Positions 23,141 through 35,589 of a stretch of DNA of 64,000 bases are shown piece by piece. The stretch's first letter is position 1. The number at the start of each line of letters is the position of its first letter. The stretch is taken from NCBI RefSeq assembly GCF_051622035.1, contig NC_135359.1, positions 31,587,501 through 31,651,500 of the forward strand, given 5' to 3'. Under the pieces are notes generated by a model that worked only from the letters and a program-made list of their open reading frames with translations, was not told the origin of the DNA and ran no database searches. This stretch comes from Arctopsyche grandis (lineage: Eukaryota > Arthropoda > Insecta > Trichoptera > Hydropsychidae). A program made the position numbers and the translations under genes.

Positions 23141-23700
23141 TGACCAACCCATGACTTTATCTATGTATTTGAGGAATATAAGAAGGTATCAAAACAAAAT
23201 TCGATATTGAACCGTACAAACAAATTATGAAATACTAATAACTATGACAGCAATTTCGATACAAATTGAGCGCAAATGTATGGAAACTTGCACAAGACAA
23301 AAGTTCTACTTCCGGTTGTCAGATTTTGTTCAAATTTTTTTTATTACTTAAATTCACTATCAATATTAATACTCATTAAATATCAAGAAAATAAAAATAA
23401 TTTAAAAGGTCAAAATAAAATAATGAAATATTGTTCTTAAAAAAATACTACTTCCGGTTTACAGATTCTGACCAAAACCTTATCAGCTCTAAGTTAGTAC
23501 ATAAAGTATAGAAATATAAATTTTCAGCTTACATTCAGGGGTGTGGACAGAGTAGTGGGCACAACATTTTTGACCTTTCTTGAAGAGGAGAAAATCCCAC
23601 TTCCGATTTATTAAATTTTGTCATTTTTTTTATTTTCATCACATTAATAGAAGAATTATACTTGATTTTTTTCGTGAAGATCACACATGTATAATGGGTC
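23100..23700 (-). mobile_element. Fragment of the ACCGGAAGT LTR-element interior
   Basis: Matches 6190-6740 (CATGACTTTATCTATGTATTTGAG, cores ACTTCCGGTT near 23308 and 23452). No LTR adjoins. Confidence 0.75.
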
Positions 23701-23960
23701 ACACGTGTACAGGTCACCCTAAATCGACACTATGGCCAACATATTGGTAATTGGACTATTCGTCACATTGGGGTGGTCACAAAGACAATTTTTGCCATGA
23801 AAATCGCGAATACACAATATTTGGCACTCAAGTTCTCGTTACTATGATAGTTATCGTTAGTATAATGGACTTTTCGGCTGCCAGATGTTCCGTTATAGAG
23901 ATTTTAGTGACTTTGTGACGAGTAATTTGTGACCAGTAATCACCGAACCCAACATATTAT
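23700..23960. repeat. GTCAC/GTGAC-rich element, related to the palindromic family
   Basis: Contains GGTCACACGTGTACAGGTCACC at one side and TTTGTGACCAGTAATCACCG at the other. About 23742-23840 recurs at 25685-25787. It looks like a diverged foldback element. Confidence 0.4.
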
Positions 23961-24036
23961 GGGGAATTGAACTTTAGTTTAGATCAGAATTTTTGTTATG
24001 AATCGACTCCGACTCCAACTTGAATACGTATGTACA

Positions 24037-25611
24037 CAGTGGCGGACTGGGACTGAAATCAGTGCATGTCAGGAGTCAAAGGGGGCCCACCCAGGGTTAA
24101 AAAAAATTGTCCCCCCCCCATATAACAAAATTTTCTTCTTTCCATCACGCTAAAAATCAAGGGCAAAAAATAAATAAAATATTAAAAAATGGGAATAAAC
24201 AAATTTAGGTACAAGAAAAATGGCAGAAGCAAAATAGATCCATAAATTACATTGTATATTTCGATTTAATCCTTGTCCTAAGTAAATAGAATGCATCATA
24301 AAAGAATGCGGCATAAAAGCGGCTTTTACTTTCGGTAGAAAACAATCAGAGACGTCATTTCAGCTTTTTCTTGGGGGGGCAGGCAAAGATTGGTCAAATT
24401 TAATTTTTTTCAAAAAATCTTTTTTATATCGGAATAAAAATGAAAAATATAAAATATGAAAAAAATAAGCTTATTTTTGAAAAAATAATTGTAAAAAAAT
24501 ATTATGTAAAAAGCCAAAAAAGCGCCGCAGAAGAAAATTTTTTTCCAAAAATCTTCACATGGTTATCAAAAATCGACCATCAAAATGTATCACTATATCA
24601 AAAAATATACGAACTTTCGGAAAAATAAACGATACACATCTGTTTTTGAGACAAAATAAAGTAAAGGGGACCTTTCTAACGATTCGCTCCATGGAATGAA
24701 CAATTTCTAAGAATTTTACCCAAGGCATACCATTTAAAAACCAAAATATACTTACTTCAAAATAATAAAATCTTTTTTTTTTCAAAGCACATAGCAGCGA
24801 TTATTATATTAGTTACCCAAAAGTAAACATAAGTACATAAGAAATAAACGCAGCATTCATAGATCCATAGTATCTCATTAATCATTAAATTCATAATATT
24901 TTCTAAATTCACACTATTCCTTAATTTAGGGAGGCGAGTGCCCGCCCAAATTACGTCTTTGAAAACAAAAAATGCATAATATTTTCAATTAATGTTAATC
25001 GAAAATCGGGATTTTGGGGAGGGGGCCCCTATCCTATGTTTCTATATACATGGTTGTGTCTAGATTAGGAATAGATTTTATATTCGGAAACTGTTTAAAA
25101 TTGTGTATTTAAATCTTACTATATCGTCGAAGTATAATCAAATGTTATTTTAAAAGTATGTATGAAGTAAATTTCAATCGCTGGTTGATGATGAATCGTC
25201 CTATCAAAATTGTTTTAAGCAATTCAGTTTATATTATTCACGGAAATTTGTTTATTATTAATTTTATTTCAATAGGTAGTTGTTACATAGGTATTGGTAT
25301 ATACATACATACATAATATTGACGTTGGAAATGAGCCCGGCAAAAGGGCCCACGCAAATGTTGAAACTTACATTTCGAGCCTAATAAAAAAAGTTAACCG
25401 ATCCTTGGGCTATTAAAGCAGGTATTAGTTGTTTGTGTATATCGTAAGAAAAAAAACTCCAAGTCCCAAAGTGCAATATCCTATAAATTTTTACACACGT
25501 GAAATTATAGTTGAAAAGTTATTTAATTTTACTGAGGGCCCATATTTTCTAACGGATAGTGGGGCCCACATGCCATCGGGCATGTACGCTTGTATGGCTA
25601 GTCCGCCACTG
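24037..25611. mobile_element. hAT-like non-autonomous element with nested insertion
   Basis: Terminal inverted repeats CAGTGGCGGACTGG and TAGTCCGCCACTG; flanks TATGTACA and TATGTATG are a decayed 8-bp duplication. No transposase frame. Its interior is interrupted by a second element at 24347-24961. An inverted, end-truncated copy lies at 37125-38340. Confidence 0.75.
24347..24961. mobile_element. Nested hAT-like MITE
   Basis: Ends CAGAGACGTCATTTCAGC and ACGTCTTTG; flanked by AAAACAAT (24339-24346) and AAAACAAA (24962-24969), a 7/8 match. The same element sits at the same place in the inverted copy (37686-38253). Confidence 0.75.
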
Positions 25612-25787
25612 TATGTATGTACATACATACGTATAGTAAGATCGAATTTTCCTGCCAAAGTATAAAATTATTAGTAATGAAAATAATGGTAATTGGATTA
25701 TTAGTCACATTGCGGTGGTCACAAAGACAATTTTTACCATGAAAAACGGGAATGCGGAATATTTGGCTCTCAATTTTTCGTTAGTAT

Positions 25788-25866
25788 TGTGGCGGCTCGC
25801 TATACGACATGGTTGAGTTTGGTCACCTTCCTGCGAGTGGGGACCAACTGGATTGTGTTCGGAGTT
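25788..25866 (+). mobile_element. 5' half of an ACCGGAAGT-element LTR
   Basis: TGTGGCGGCTCGCTATACG through ACCAACT, then homology stops near 25860. The missing half resembles 31925-31995. Confidence 0.75.
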
Positions 25867-25869
25867 GGG

Positions 25870-26010
25870 TGCAGGTAAATTGGTCGAATGCAATACACCT
25901 AAATCAATTCACCTAATGCAATTCCACTAATGACGCTTTTACCGAAAATCTATTGACCTAATGGTAAATTCACCTAATATCTTTATACCGAATGACACAT
26001 TCACCTAATT
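25870..26010. repeat. CACCTAATG-type interspersed short repeats
   Basis: CACCTAAT or a close variant recurs at least six times, with CCGAATG between. An inverted set (TTAGGTA, TTAGGTGAA) lies at 31278-31390. Confidence 0.6.
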
Positions 26011-26239
26011 TCGAGTTTCAAACCAGCAGTAGCCGAGTTTCAAACCAATAGTAGTAAATTTTATTATTTAGTAATTTTTTGATGCGATATCAATAGATGG
26101 CGTAGTAACATAGACAGATAAATGTTATAACATTTCTTTGCAAATAGCCCTTAAACTCTATATACACCATATTGCGCCCGACAGAAGATTTAAAAAGGAT
26201 TTCCCACCTAATGGCGAGTGAACTAAATTAAGGAGATTG

Positions 26240-27480
26240 AAAAAATTAATTGCTTTTGTAGCTTTGTATTACCTTTTGCTATATATACTATACTATATTA
26301 TATAGCAAACATTGTACATATTTACAATAAAATTTATGATAAAACAAAGTAATAAAAAGGAATCAAAAAAGATATACAGATTTTTTTATTGTACATATAT
26401 TAAAATTGGCTTTCCAATCATCAATATTAAAAGAAGGTGAGAAGAAAACGCATGTATAATAGACAGACTAGTACAATTTCTACGATTGATACAATTTCCA
26501 TAATAAATAATTAATAATTTTAAATATACGTAATAAATATAAATTATGATGAAACCATAACAAATATAAATCAGTTAGTAATTTATACTACATATGTATT
26601 GCAGATTGCAAAACACAATGAAATATAAACAATAATAACAAGACAAGAAACAAGCAATACAATAAATAATAAATAATTTATTAATCAAGTTACAGAAATA
26701 AACCAATTTATAATAAACATTTTCATGTAATAAAAACTCATGAGTGGTATTACAGATGGTCAACTTATTACAGACAACACAGAACACATATATTCTTTTC
26801 AATATATGAATAATCAATATGTAAAACAACTAACGTTAAAGAAAATTGACTATTGTATCAAGTCATGTAATAAAAATACTCTTGTGTGAAGCTATAGAAG
26901 TTTTTTACAAAAAATTTGGTACGTATATAAACGAAAAGACGTTTGCTAATTTCAATGACCATCTCTTCTCCATCGATCATGGTATTTGGTTGTTCTATTA
27001 GTGACACCACACAGACCCTAAGTAAATAATGATTTCAATCAATAACTGTAGCTTGTGACATGTCTAATTGTTTCGCACAAAATTTAATGCTTATCAGCTC
27101 ATTCACACAGCGATAAATAAAATTTAACATTGGAAAGAGTTTAAAAATTTGAAGCCACATATTTTTTCGAAATCCTTTTTTAGTTCAGAATTTAATATCA
27201 CATTTATAATTGGGTTTCAAGCGTGGAGCTAGGATTCTAAACGTACATTAAATCCAAATTTCAGTTCTAAATATACTAGAACGAAAAATTTAAAAATAGC
27301 ATAGTATAAGTAATATTTATCAATAAATTATGGAATTCAGCATTTTTAATCTTGACATATTCTCTAACGCAGATTGCCTCCCTGCGACGATAACTGTGAA
27401 CGAAACAGCTCCCATATCAAATTTTGCTAACACAAATGTGATACTGTTCCATTAGTTGTCGCATAAATCTACTAACAACA
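26240..27480. other. AT-rich region, nothing recognised
   Basis: Very A+T-rich; no convincing gene or named repeat. Confidence 0.5.
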
Positions 27481-27483
27481 AAT

Positions 27484-28581
27484 TTAGGATATTCTCGGCT
27501 CGATGAGTAGGGCCAACGGGTCCTCAGTAGTTTCCACAGTTATTCCAACCCTTTCCTCTTCAGAAATAGTTTTCCAATGTCTAAAAAAAAAATCATTACC
27601 TTAATTGATCCCATGTTATCAAAACTTAATAAATAAAATAAGTAGGGTGAAATTGATTATATTGAGTAATGAAATGTTTCGTGCTTTTCTAAGATAATGT
27701 GATTGCAATTGCGAAATATAACTTCACTTAAATCATACGTGTACTTCATATTAATGGTTCATATTATAAAAGTACAATATTCTAAATGAATTATTTCAAG
27801 TTTTATGGAGTGATTTGGCATACAATATAACTGTATAAATGAAAATATTGAATTTTGACATGTTACATTTCAGCACAAATAAAAGTTACATATTATATAT
27901 TTTCTTGAAATGTTCATTATGAGTATAACAAAATTACATTTAAATGATAAAAAAGAGCCTCGTAAAAAAGGCTTCATTTTGACTATAGAACAAATGTACG
28001 ACTTTTGCCGTGCAGAATCAACAAGACTTGAGTATGCATTGCAAAAAATATTTTGATTTTTCAATGGAGAAGTTATCTGAATACCAAAATCGACATTTTG
28101 AGCAATCCAGATGTTAGGGTTTTTTGCAGACACGGGTTGTCCCTTATATTTAGATATGAATTTCTCTAGTCCACCGTATTCGATTTCCTGGTCTTCTTTT
28201 AAGTACTTTTACAACATTTTCACTGTTCTGGTAGGATAAACAATCTGCAGTATTATTAATGGTATCTGCATCTAAAACAATACAGCATTATAAATAATTG
28301 TACTAGTTCAAGAACGTATTATTTACACAGTTTCATTATGATTTTATTGATGTGAATAATTTATCTCCTGAGTGATATCACATTCATAATAATATAACAT
28401 CATCAGTGATTATAATTACTCGTAGCTAATGATGATAGAGTATGAATTAAAATATGAATAGAATGAAAAATCAGTCCCACCGTATCTAAAGTGGGAGGTA
28501 TAATTAATTCAACGTTCGTGTACATATTTTGATTGGCCAGTATCGCAATATCCTGGGCCCTGGGAAAATTAATTCTGGTTC
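27484..28581 (-). pseudogene. Unidentified exon-like segments on the minus strand
   Basis: Three stretches look coding: 28481-28581 (FPRAQDIAILANQNMYTN, bounded by an AG and a GT), about 27870-28271 (EYGGLEKFISKYKGQPVSAK, then NPNIWIAQNVDFGIQ, after an AG) and 27484-27580 (HWKTISEEERVGITVETTED, after a T-rich tract and AG, ending in a stop). The middle segment has a one-base shift near 28200 that breaks the frame. I cannot name the family, and the splice phases do not join cleanly, so this is more likely a decayed gene copy than an active gene. Confidence 0.4.
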
Positions 28582-28687
28582 CTATGAGAAATTATAAAAA
28601 AAGATCTTATAAATATGTTTTAATGAGTTAAAAATCTATCAGAAATATTATAAAAGTACCTTTATGTTAGTTGCTATTTTTTAATTT

Positions 28688-29580
28688 AAGATGTCGGCTG
28701 CTCTGCTGTCCCTTTCTCCTTCGTAGTGTGCGTGGGATGCGTGATGTGGAAAAAAGGGAGGAAATTGTAAACCAATGAAAACAGGGCGTAAATCTGTTTC
28801 TGTATTGCGACTGTATTTTGTATAAGTTATACAAAATACAGTCGCATGTGTGTGTGTGTGTGTGCTTGCGTGCTTATGCACGCATAATCATGCCTACATG
28901 TATGTTTACTTGAGGTGTGCGTGCATTCGCACGGCACATCTCAGGTTTTGTTTCCTACCGCATGCGCGCTTTATGTGTTCATGCGTTGTTGTTAATTTTG
29001 TACTTGGTTATGTACAGTGTGGTTTTTTTTTATTAGAACAGTGATGTGCGGTTGTTCTTGTGCGATATTCATGAACAACAATCTCGTTCTCCGACGAAAG
29101 GGTCTCTTGGACTGTATTCGTCGGGGGGGTGGTGGCCTCATGTTGAGGGCTTTAAGGGTCAAATTCCGTGACCTTTAAAGCGGGCTCAGCTATAAGTTAT
29201 ACAGAGATCAAGCAGAGCAGCCGAGGAAAGGGGGGGAGTAAACAAAGAAAGCAGAAAGCACGCGTGCCTTTTGAGGTTAGCCACGCGTAGCTGAGTTGTT
29301 GAGTAGCTGCCTTCTGGACGACAACTGAGACAGACCCTCTGATGCTTCCTCTGGCGCACACCGCTATACTGGCGATACTGGAGCTGGTCGCTGGTCGCTG
29401 GTCGCTGGTCTCCAAGTATCGTCACAACCCATCACCAGTGGCCGAGCTGGTGATTTCGGTGGCGAGAAAAACTACGTGTTTATGCCGAAGCCGTTGGCGC
29501 GCGACTGTCAGTGGCCGTTAGGGTGGCCAGCACAAAAATATATCGGACAAATCGTGGGTCGTAAGGCCACGAAATCTCGA
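28688..29580 (-). mobile_element. Fragment of BEL-type LTR with an internal insertion
   Basis: 28688-28832 and 29191-29580 match the minus-strand LTR at 5335-5890 (GATGTCGGCTGCTCTGCT, then ACGCGTGCCTTTTGAGG). The two parts are separated by a 370-bp insertion. Both LTR ends are missing. Confidence 0.7.
28833..29190. mobile_element. Insertion of unknown type, 12-bp TSD
   Basis: TATAAGTTATAC occurs at 28821-28832 and 29191-29202 and only once in the related LTR context. The inserted DNA starts with an inverted copy of the adjacent flank, then a (TG)n run, then unique sequence ending GCGGGCTCAGC. No coding domain recognised. Confidence 0.55.
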
Positions 29581-29589
29581 GATTTGAGA

Positions 29590-30545
29590 ATCTTATTTTC
29601 TGGAAATATTGGAATCTCAAGAATTCGAGATTTTCTTTTCTGTTTCGAATCTCGAGAATTCTCGAGAAAGTATAATTTTTTTTTTTAATATAGTGAATTG
29701 ATTTTTTAGCATATAAAATCGACAACATCAAAAGGACACAAACACTACATATGTATATCATATCAGGGGCTTATAACTTTATTAAAGACATGATGAAAGA
29801 AAGATATGGAGAGATACAATAGAACATTGAATAGAAAAGAAAGTAAAATTATATAAAAAAAATTTTATAAGAGAAGGCAGGAAAAGAAAATAAAAATATA
29901 AAAAAGTAAAAAAAACAATATGTAACAAAGAATTTAAAAAAATTCCCAGTTTCGCCACCCGGCTTTGCCCGTGTTTTTGTCACCGGACAAATAATAAAAA
30001 TACTGAACATCTATGTATGCATATTAAAATACTGAATATACATTGATTAATATATAAGGAGCAAATACACGAATAAATAAATAATAAATCAAAAATCTTT
30101 GTTTTATGTGGGTTACAGTGGAGTCATATTGTCAGTTAAAATATATTTTCACTAGCGTTTTAGTGATATCATAACCGAATACTTTCCCATTAGTGACTAG
30201 TACGTACATACATGCACATATATGTAACTTTAAAATGGTGCGATTTCGTTGTGACATGTGTATATGTACTTATATGATGACCGGATAATAACTTACCGGA
30301 CAAGTAATACAAATACTGACCATCTATACATATTACAATACTTCAAAAAATGATTTACGAGTTAACAAGTATACAAATCAGTCAGTTTATTGAACAAAAA
30401 CATGTAGTGATAAATTTAAAATATTCTTGATATTTTCGAGATTCTAATAAACGATTTCTCGAGATACGACAATCTCGAATTTATCATTAATATTTTTTAT
30501 AAAAATATTAATTATAATCGAATTTATAATTAATATTTTTATCAT
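29590..30545. other. AT-rich region with a Helitron-like terminus
   Basis: 29945-29985 reads, reversed, ACGGGCAAAGCCGGGTGGC, like the termini at 22511, 31678 and 41478. Nothing else recognised. Confidence 0.35.
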
Positions 30546-30549
30546 TTTA

Positions 30550-31140
30550 CGATAGAATTTGAGCGCAAATATGTATAAGGAATCTTACACAAGACAAAAG
30601 TTCTACTTCCGGTCGTCGGATTTTGTTCAATTTTTTTTGTTAATTAAAATCACTATAAATAGTTTAATGTGAGTATCCAATAGTTTCGAAAAAATCAGCA
30701 GCATCGGCAGCAGTAGTCGCAGCATTTTTGAGATTTGTATGTAATAAAAGGCTCGTTTCCGGTTTATAAAACTTATTGATTATTTATTATTTATGTAATA
30801 TTAATTGAAGGACTATATTTTTTCGATAAGAGTAGACATTTAATTAATAAGTCCAAAAAATAGTGTAAGTTCGAGCGTACAAGTTAATACAAGTTATAGA
30901 TATAAAATTTCAGTTCGATACACGGTCTAGGATATATAATAATTCAAAGAAAAATAATGCTACTTCCGGCAGATTTGAAAATGAAAAAAAAAATTATAGC
31001 GCAACGATTAAAATTTTATTACGCAGTAAAAAGTTTCAGTGTTTCAGTTTCAAAGATATTTAATGGTGTTTGAATTATCACTAAAATACACAGCCAAACA
31101 CGCACATTTTTTAAAAACAATAAATACGTGCCAGTGATCG
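30550..31140 (-). mobile_element. Fragment of the ACCGGAAGT LTR-element interior
   Basis: Matches the minus-strand fragments at 6300 and 23260 (GAGCGCAAATATG, ACAAGACAAAAGTTC, ACTTCCGGT); further cores near 30750 and 30963 are more diverged. Confidence 0.65.
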
Positions 31141-31277
31141 ACTTCATCTATTAATAAAATATAAATTTTAAAATACAACTTAATATTTTATTTTGTTTTA
31201 AATAATCTTGAAATTATCAATGCAAAAGTGCCATCTATCCGTCAACGTAAAACAACCTTCATTCGATCAATTTGTAT

Positions 31278-31390
31278 TTAGGTAAACTGCAGTTAGGTAT
31301 GTATGACATTAGGTATGGTCGTCGTTCGGTATGTTGATATTCGACCAACTCGCTTAGGTATACTCGAATTAGGTGAATTGCATTAGGCGA
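31278..31390. repeat. TTAGGT-type short repeats, inverse of those at 25.87 kb
   Basis: TTAGGTA/TTAGGTGAA recurs about five times, ending AATTGCATTAGGCGAAC. Confidence 0.55.
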
Positions 31391-31421
31391 ACTTACAGTG
31401 AATCTTCGGAGTTAGCTAGAT

Positions 31422-31899
31422 CCACCACGGTATTTGATGGCGCTAGCAAATCCAGCGTGTTCCAATCTTTCACCAATCCGCGAGCCACACGACGCCCCTC
31501 CATAACTCCGGCAGTACCCATCGGATTGCCTTGGGAGACTTTTTATTGTTGGTTCGTAAATCCACGACGTCAGCGAACAAATTAATATACAAATAAATTT
31601 AAACAAAATAAAACTATTCAAATACATTTAATAAAATGTTTACTATTAGATTGGCCATGTTTAAGTGGTTTATATTACAAATACCGACCGAAGCCGGGTA
31701 AAAACACTATTAAGTAATAAATAGAAAGATAATTGAATAAAGTAATAAGTTCGCGACACGCTCTCTGAAATATCGACGGCATCCTCCCAAGACAATCCGA
31801 TGGGTACTGCCAGAGTTATGGAGGGGCGTCGTGTGGCTCGCGGATTGGTGAAAGATTGGAACACGCTGGATTTGCTAGCGCCATCAAATACCGTGGTGG
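31422..31899. repeat. 116-bp inverted repeat with coding-like arms
   Basis: Arms 31422-31537 and 31783-31899 are nearly identical inverted copies around a 245-bp spacer. Read outward, both arms encode NPMGTA followed by VMEGRRVARGLVKDWNTLD. The spacer holds a Helitron-like terminus. Family unknown. Confidence 0.7.
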
Positions 31900-31924
31900 A
31901 TACCTCTAGTGTTAACGCTGCCAA

Positions 31925-31995
31925 TCTGCCTTCAGCTGTCATAAATAAAACACGTGCATTATAATGCCAGTCGTCTCATTCGTTCATCCCCTATA
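31925..31995 (+). mobile_element. 3' half of an ACCGGAAGT-element LTR
   Basis: CTGCCTTCAGCTGTCATAAA onward to CCCTATA, the part missing from 25788-25866. Confidence 0.75.
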
Positions 31996-31999
31996 AACC

Positions 32000-32625
32000 C
32001 AATATAAATTTAAAATTTAAGAACAAAATCAAAAGCAATGGTTGTCCCAAAAAAAAACCAAGCAAACATTTAATCGAAAATTAAAATAAAAAGGTCATAT
32101 TGCCATTTTTTACTGATAAATTTGTAATTTGCTAGTATTTAATTTGTCCTTTGTTAAGATTTTTTTCACATGAAATATTCGTTGTGTGTTCGTCCATTGG
32201 CAATTTTAACAACTAACAACTGGCATTATTTTTTACAATTTTAGTGTAAATCACCAAACATAGGATTTTTTTTTTTGATTATTGTAAACTGTCTTTTATG
32301 AAACAAATAAACTTGATTTATTATTGTAATTTTTGATTTCTAAATTTACTCCTAAGCAAATAAACTTCCAAAATATCATGTCAAGAAAAAGTTTCACGTG
32401 TACTGTACCTACAAATAGTCAATAATTCGTCCGAAATTTAACTGTAATATTATGGCAGCAGTGCAAAGAAGCATCAAATAAGTGAGATTGAATCAAATCT
32501 TAGTCTTGAATACGGTTTTTGAACAGTTTTGTTGACATTTAAAAGGTTTATACGAAACGTCACTTTCGCTGTCAAATGTCGCGCTTTTATGTTATGTGTA
32601 ACGGCCGAAGGAAAAGTTTCTTAAT
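32000..32625. other. AT-rich spacer, nothing recognised
   Basis: No supported feature. 32625-32690 is shared with the 5' flank of copy 3. Confidence 0.5.
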
Positions 32626-32761
32626 CCAACTCCAATTTTCCGGCTTTTTACACATTCGTTCAAAATTCCCATTTTTGCCCATCTCTAGGAATGACCACTA
32701 CAAATTTAGACCAAAAAAAAGAGCACGGCATCTGTTGGTGTCAGAGTAAAATACAGGCACG

Positions 32762-34881
32762 ATGGAGTGCAGGCTTTGTCTTGGATCAGCTCCGGCCGAG
32801 TCTTCCGTCTCCATCTTCCAGAGACCAGGTACTCATCCAGAGCGTCTGGAGCAACGCATTCGGACCGGCTGTCATATTTATGTAGGTTACAATACTGTTG
32901 TGGACCCAATTGGTTCTCCCGACTCTTCTCACCGCTCAATCCTATTGTTTTTTTCATTTGATCTGCAGGTTAAAAGAGGCGATGGGTTGCCAGACACGGT
33001 GTGTCTTTCGTGTAACACCAATCTCGAATCGTTGATCAGCTTTCGAAAGGCTTGTTTTCGAAGCCACGAAACGTCTCAACTGAGGTTAGATGATTGCTTG
33101 AACATCAAGACTGAAGAAGTTTTCTTGGAAGATCTAATATGGGACGATGAGCCTTCACAATCGACAATTCACCGAAAGGATAGTGACATTTGCTTGAAGC
33201 CATTTCCCAGTGAATCTGAACTTATTTTACACAAAAGATCTCATCCTGGAGAAAAGTGGTTTCAATGTGACTATTGTTTAAAATCATTTATTCGAAAAAA
33301 TTCACTTGTGATACACGTAAGATCTCACACAGGGGAAAAGCCATACCATTGTGAAATTTGTCTAAAATCATATACTCTAAAATCTAGCCTAGAGAAACAT
33401 AAAAAATTGCATGCTGGGATAAAACCACACAAATGTGACATTTGTTTAAAATCATATGTTTGTAAAAATGAACTTGTGTCACATTTGAGAACTCACACCG
33501 GGGAAAAGCCATACAAATGTGAAATTTGTTTAAAATCATTTATTCATAAACATATACTTGTGACACATTTAAGAACTCACACGGGGAAAAACCTTACAAG
33601 TGTGAAATTTGTCGAAAATCATTTACCCATAAATTTAGCCTCGAGATACATAAAAAATCGCATGCTGGGATAAAACCACACAAATGTGACATTTGTTTAA
33701 AATCATATGTTCGTAAACATGAACTTGTATCACATTTAATATATCACACAGGGGAAAAGCCATACAAATGTGACATTTGTTTAAAATCACATGTTCGTAA
33801 AGATCAACTTGTGTCACATTTGAGAACTCACACGGGGGAAAAACCTTACAAGTGTGAAATCGGTCTAAAATCATTTGCTCATAAATCTAACCTCAAGAAA
33901 CATAAAAAATTGCATTTGAGAACTGACACAAAGGGAAAGATAAAACCCCACAAATGTAAAATTTGCTTAAAATTATTTTCTCGAAAATCTTACCTCGAGT
34001 CACATAAAAAATTGCATGCTGGGATAAAACCACATAAATGTGACATTTGTTTAAATTCGTATGTTCGTAAAGATGGACTTGTGTCACATTTGAGATCTCA
34101 CACGGGGGAAAAGCCTTACAGGTGTGAAATCTGTCTAAAATCATTTACTCAAAAATATAGCCTTGAGTCACATAAAAAATTGCATACTGGGATAAAACCA
34201 CACAAATGTGACATTTGTTTAAAATCATTTATTCGAAAAGATAAACTTGTGATACATTTGAGATGTCACACGGGGGAAAAGCCATACAAATGTGACATTT
34301 GTTTAAAATCATATGTTAGTAAAAAACAACTTGTGTCACATTTGAGAACTCACACGGGGGAAAAGCCTTACAGGTGTGAAATCTGTCTAAAATCATTTTC
34401 TCAAAAATCTAACCTCAATAAGCATAAAAAATTGAATGCTGGGATAAAACCACACAAATGTGACATTTGTTTAAAATCATTTATTCGAAAAGATAAACTT
34501 GCGATACATTTAATATCTCACACGGGGGTAAAACCATACAAATGTGACATTTGTTTAAAATCATATGTTCGTAAAGATCAACTTGTTAAACATTTAAGAA
34601 CTCACACGGGGGAAAAGCCTTACAAGTGTGAAATCTGTCTAAAATCATTTACTCAAAAATCTTACCTCGAGAAACATAAAAAATTGCATGCTAGAATGAA
34701 ACTACACAAATGTGACATTTGTTTAAAATCATATGTTAGTAAAAAAGAACTTGTGTTACATTTGGGAACTCACACGGGGGAAAAGCCTCACAGGTGTGAA
34801 ATCTGTCTAAAATCATTTTCTCAAAAATTTAACCTCAATAAGCATAAAAAATTGCATGCTCAGATAAAACCACACAAATGA
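32762..34881 (+). pseudogene. ZAD-C2H2 zinc-finger gene, copy 4 (19 fingers, one frameshift)
   Basis: Exon 1 is 32762-32881, intron 32882-32968 (87 nt, in frame as in copy 1). Four fingers are read before a one-base deletion in the linker G-run at 33583-33586 (ACGGGGAAAA where sisters have five G) shifts the frame to a stop at 33673. The other frame is open from there to 34881 and carries about 15 more fingers and the same QIKPHK end as copy 1. One of these fingers has a Cys to Gly change, with an unusual extended linker after it. With nothing else broken over 1.3 kb, the deletion is either recent or a base-calling error. Confidence 0.8.
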
Positions 34882-35220
34882 CGGCCTGAAAACCAGACTG
34901 GTACAAGCGACAAAAAGATGAACGGGAGATAATCAAATATTTGTGTATATTTTTGAGGATTTTTATTAAAAAATTACTAAAATAAATCTTAACATAGTCC
35001 TTACATAATAAAATACTTTTGACATGAAAAGTGTTAAATAAAATAATTATTTATCTCACAAAATTAAAAATATAATCACTTATACCACTATGACTCGCAA
35101 AAATCTAAAAATATAAACCACGTGGTTCATAATAATTTTAGATTTTTGGGAATTATAATAAACTATTATATAATAACACCGTTCGACAAATGACGACTTT
35201 TTTTTTGGTTCAGAGATGAG
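34882..35220 (+). other. 3' flank shared with zinc-finger copy 1
   Basis: Matches 9419-9680 with a few insertions. Confidence 0.6.
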
Positions 35221-35589
35221 ATATGTATTTTCTTATAGATTTATGCCCAGTGAACACGAATCGGGTAATAAAAAATGTTGATTGGCTCGAGATTTGGAGA
35301 TATATGTGTTTTATAAATCGCCCGATTCTATTGATAACTGGCTTACCTCGATAAAATAAACGAATTTTTGTTATTAATCCACAAGAATAGTCGAAATATG
35401 ATTTTTATAAGTGGAATTTTATTTAATTCTCATAAAGATAATTTAATATATTATCCCTATTAATTGAATTCAGATTCGTGTAAATACGAGTAAACACTAG
35501 TACGAGCTTTTTGCTCGCAATTTTACCGATTTAAAGTTCAGCACACTTCCAAATAACCTTTTTAAACGAAAACTAAAAATAGTGTGCTC

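Noticed and set aside
24440-24785. Short open frames within the hAT-like elements
   Set aside because: Low-complexity Lys/Asn/Phe-rich frames without domains, disrupted in the inverted copy.
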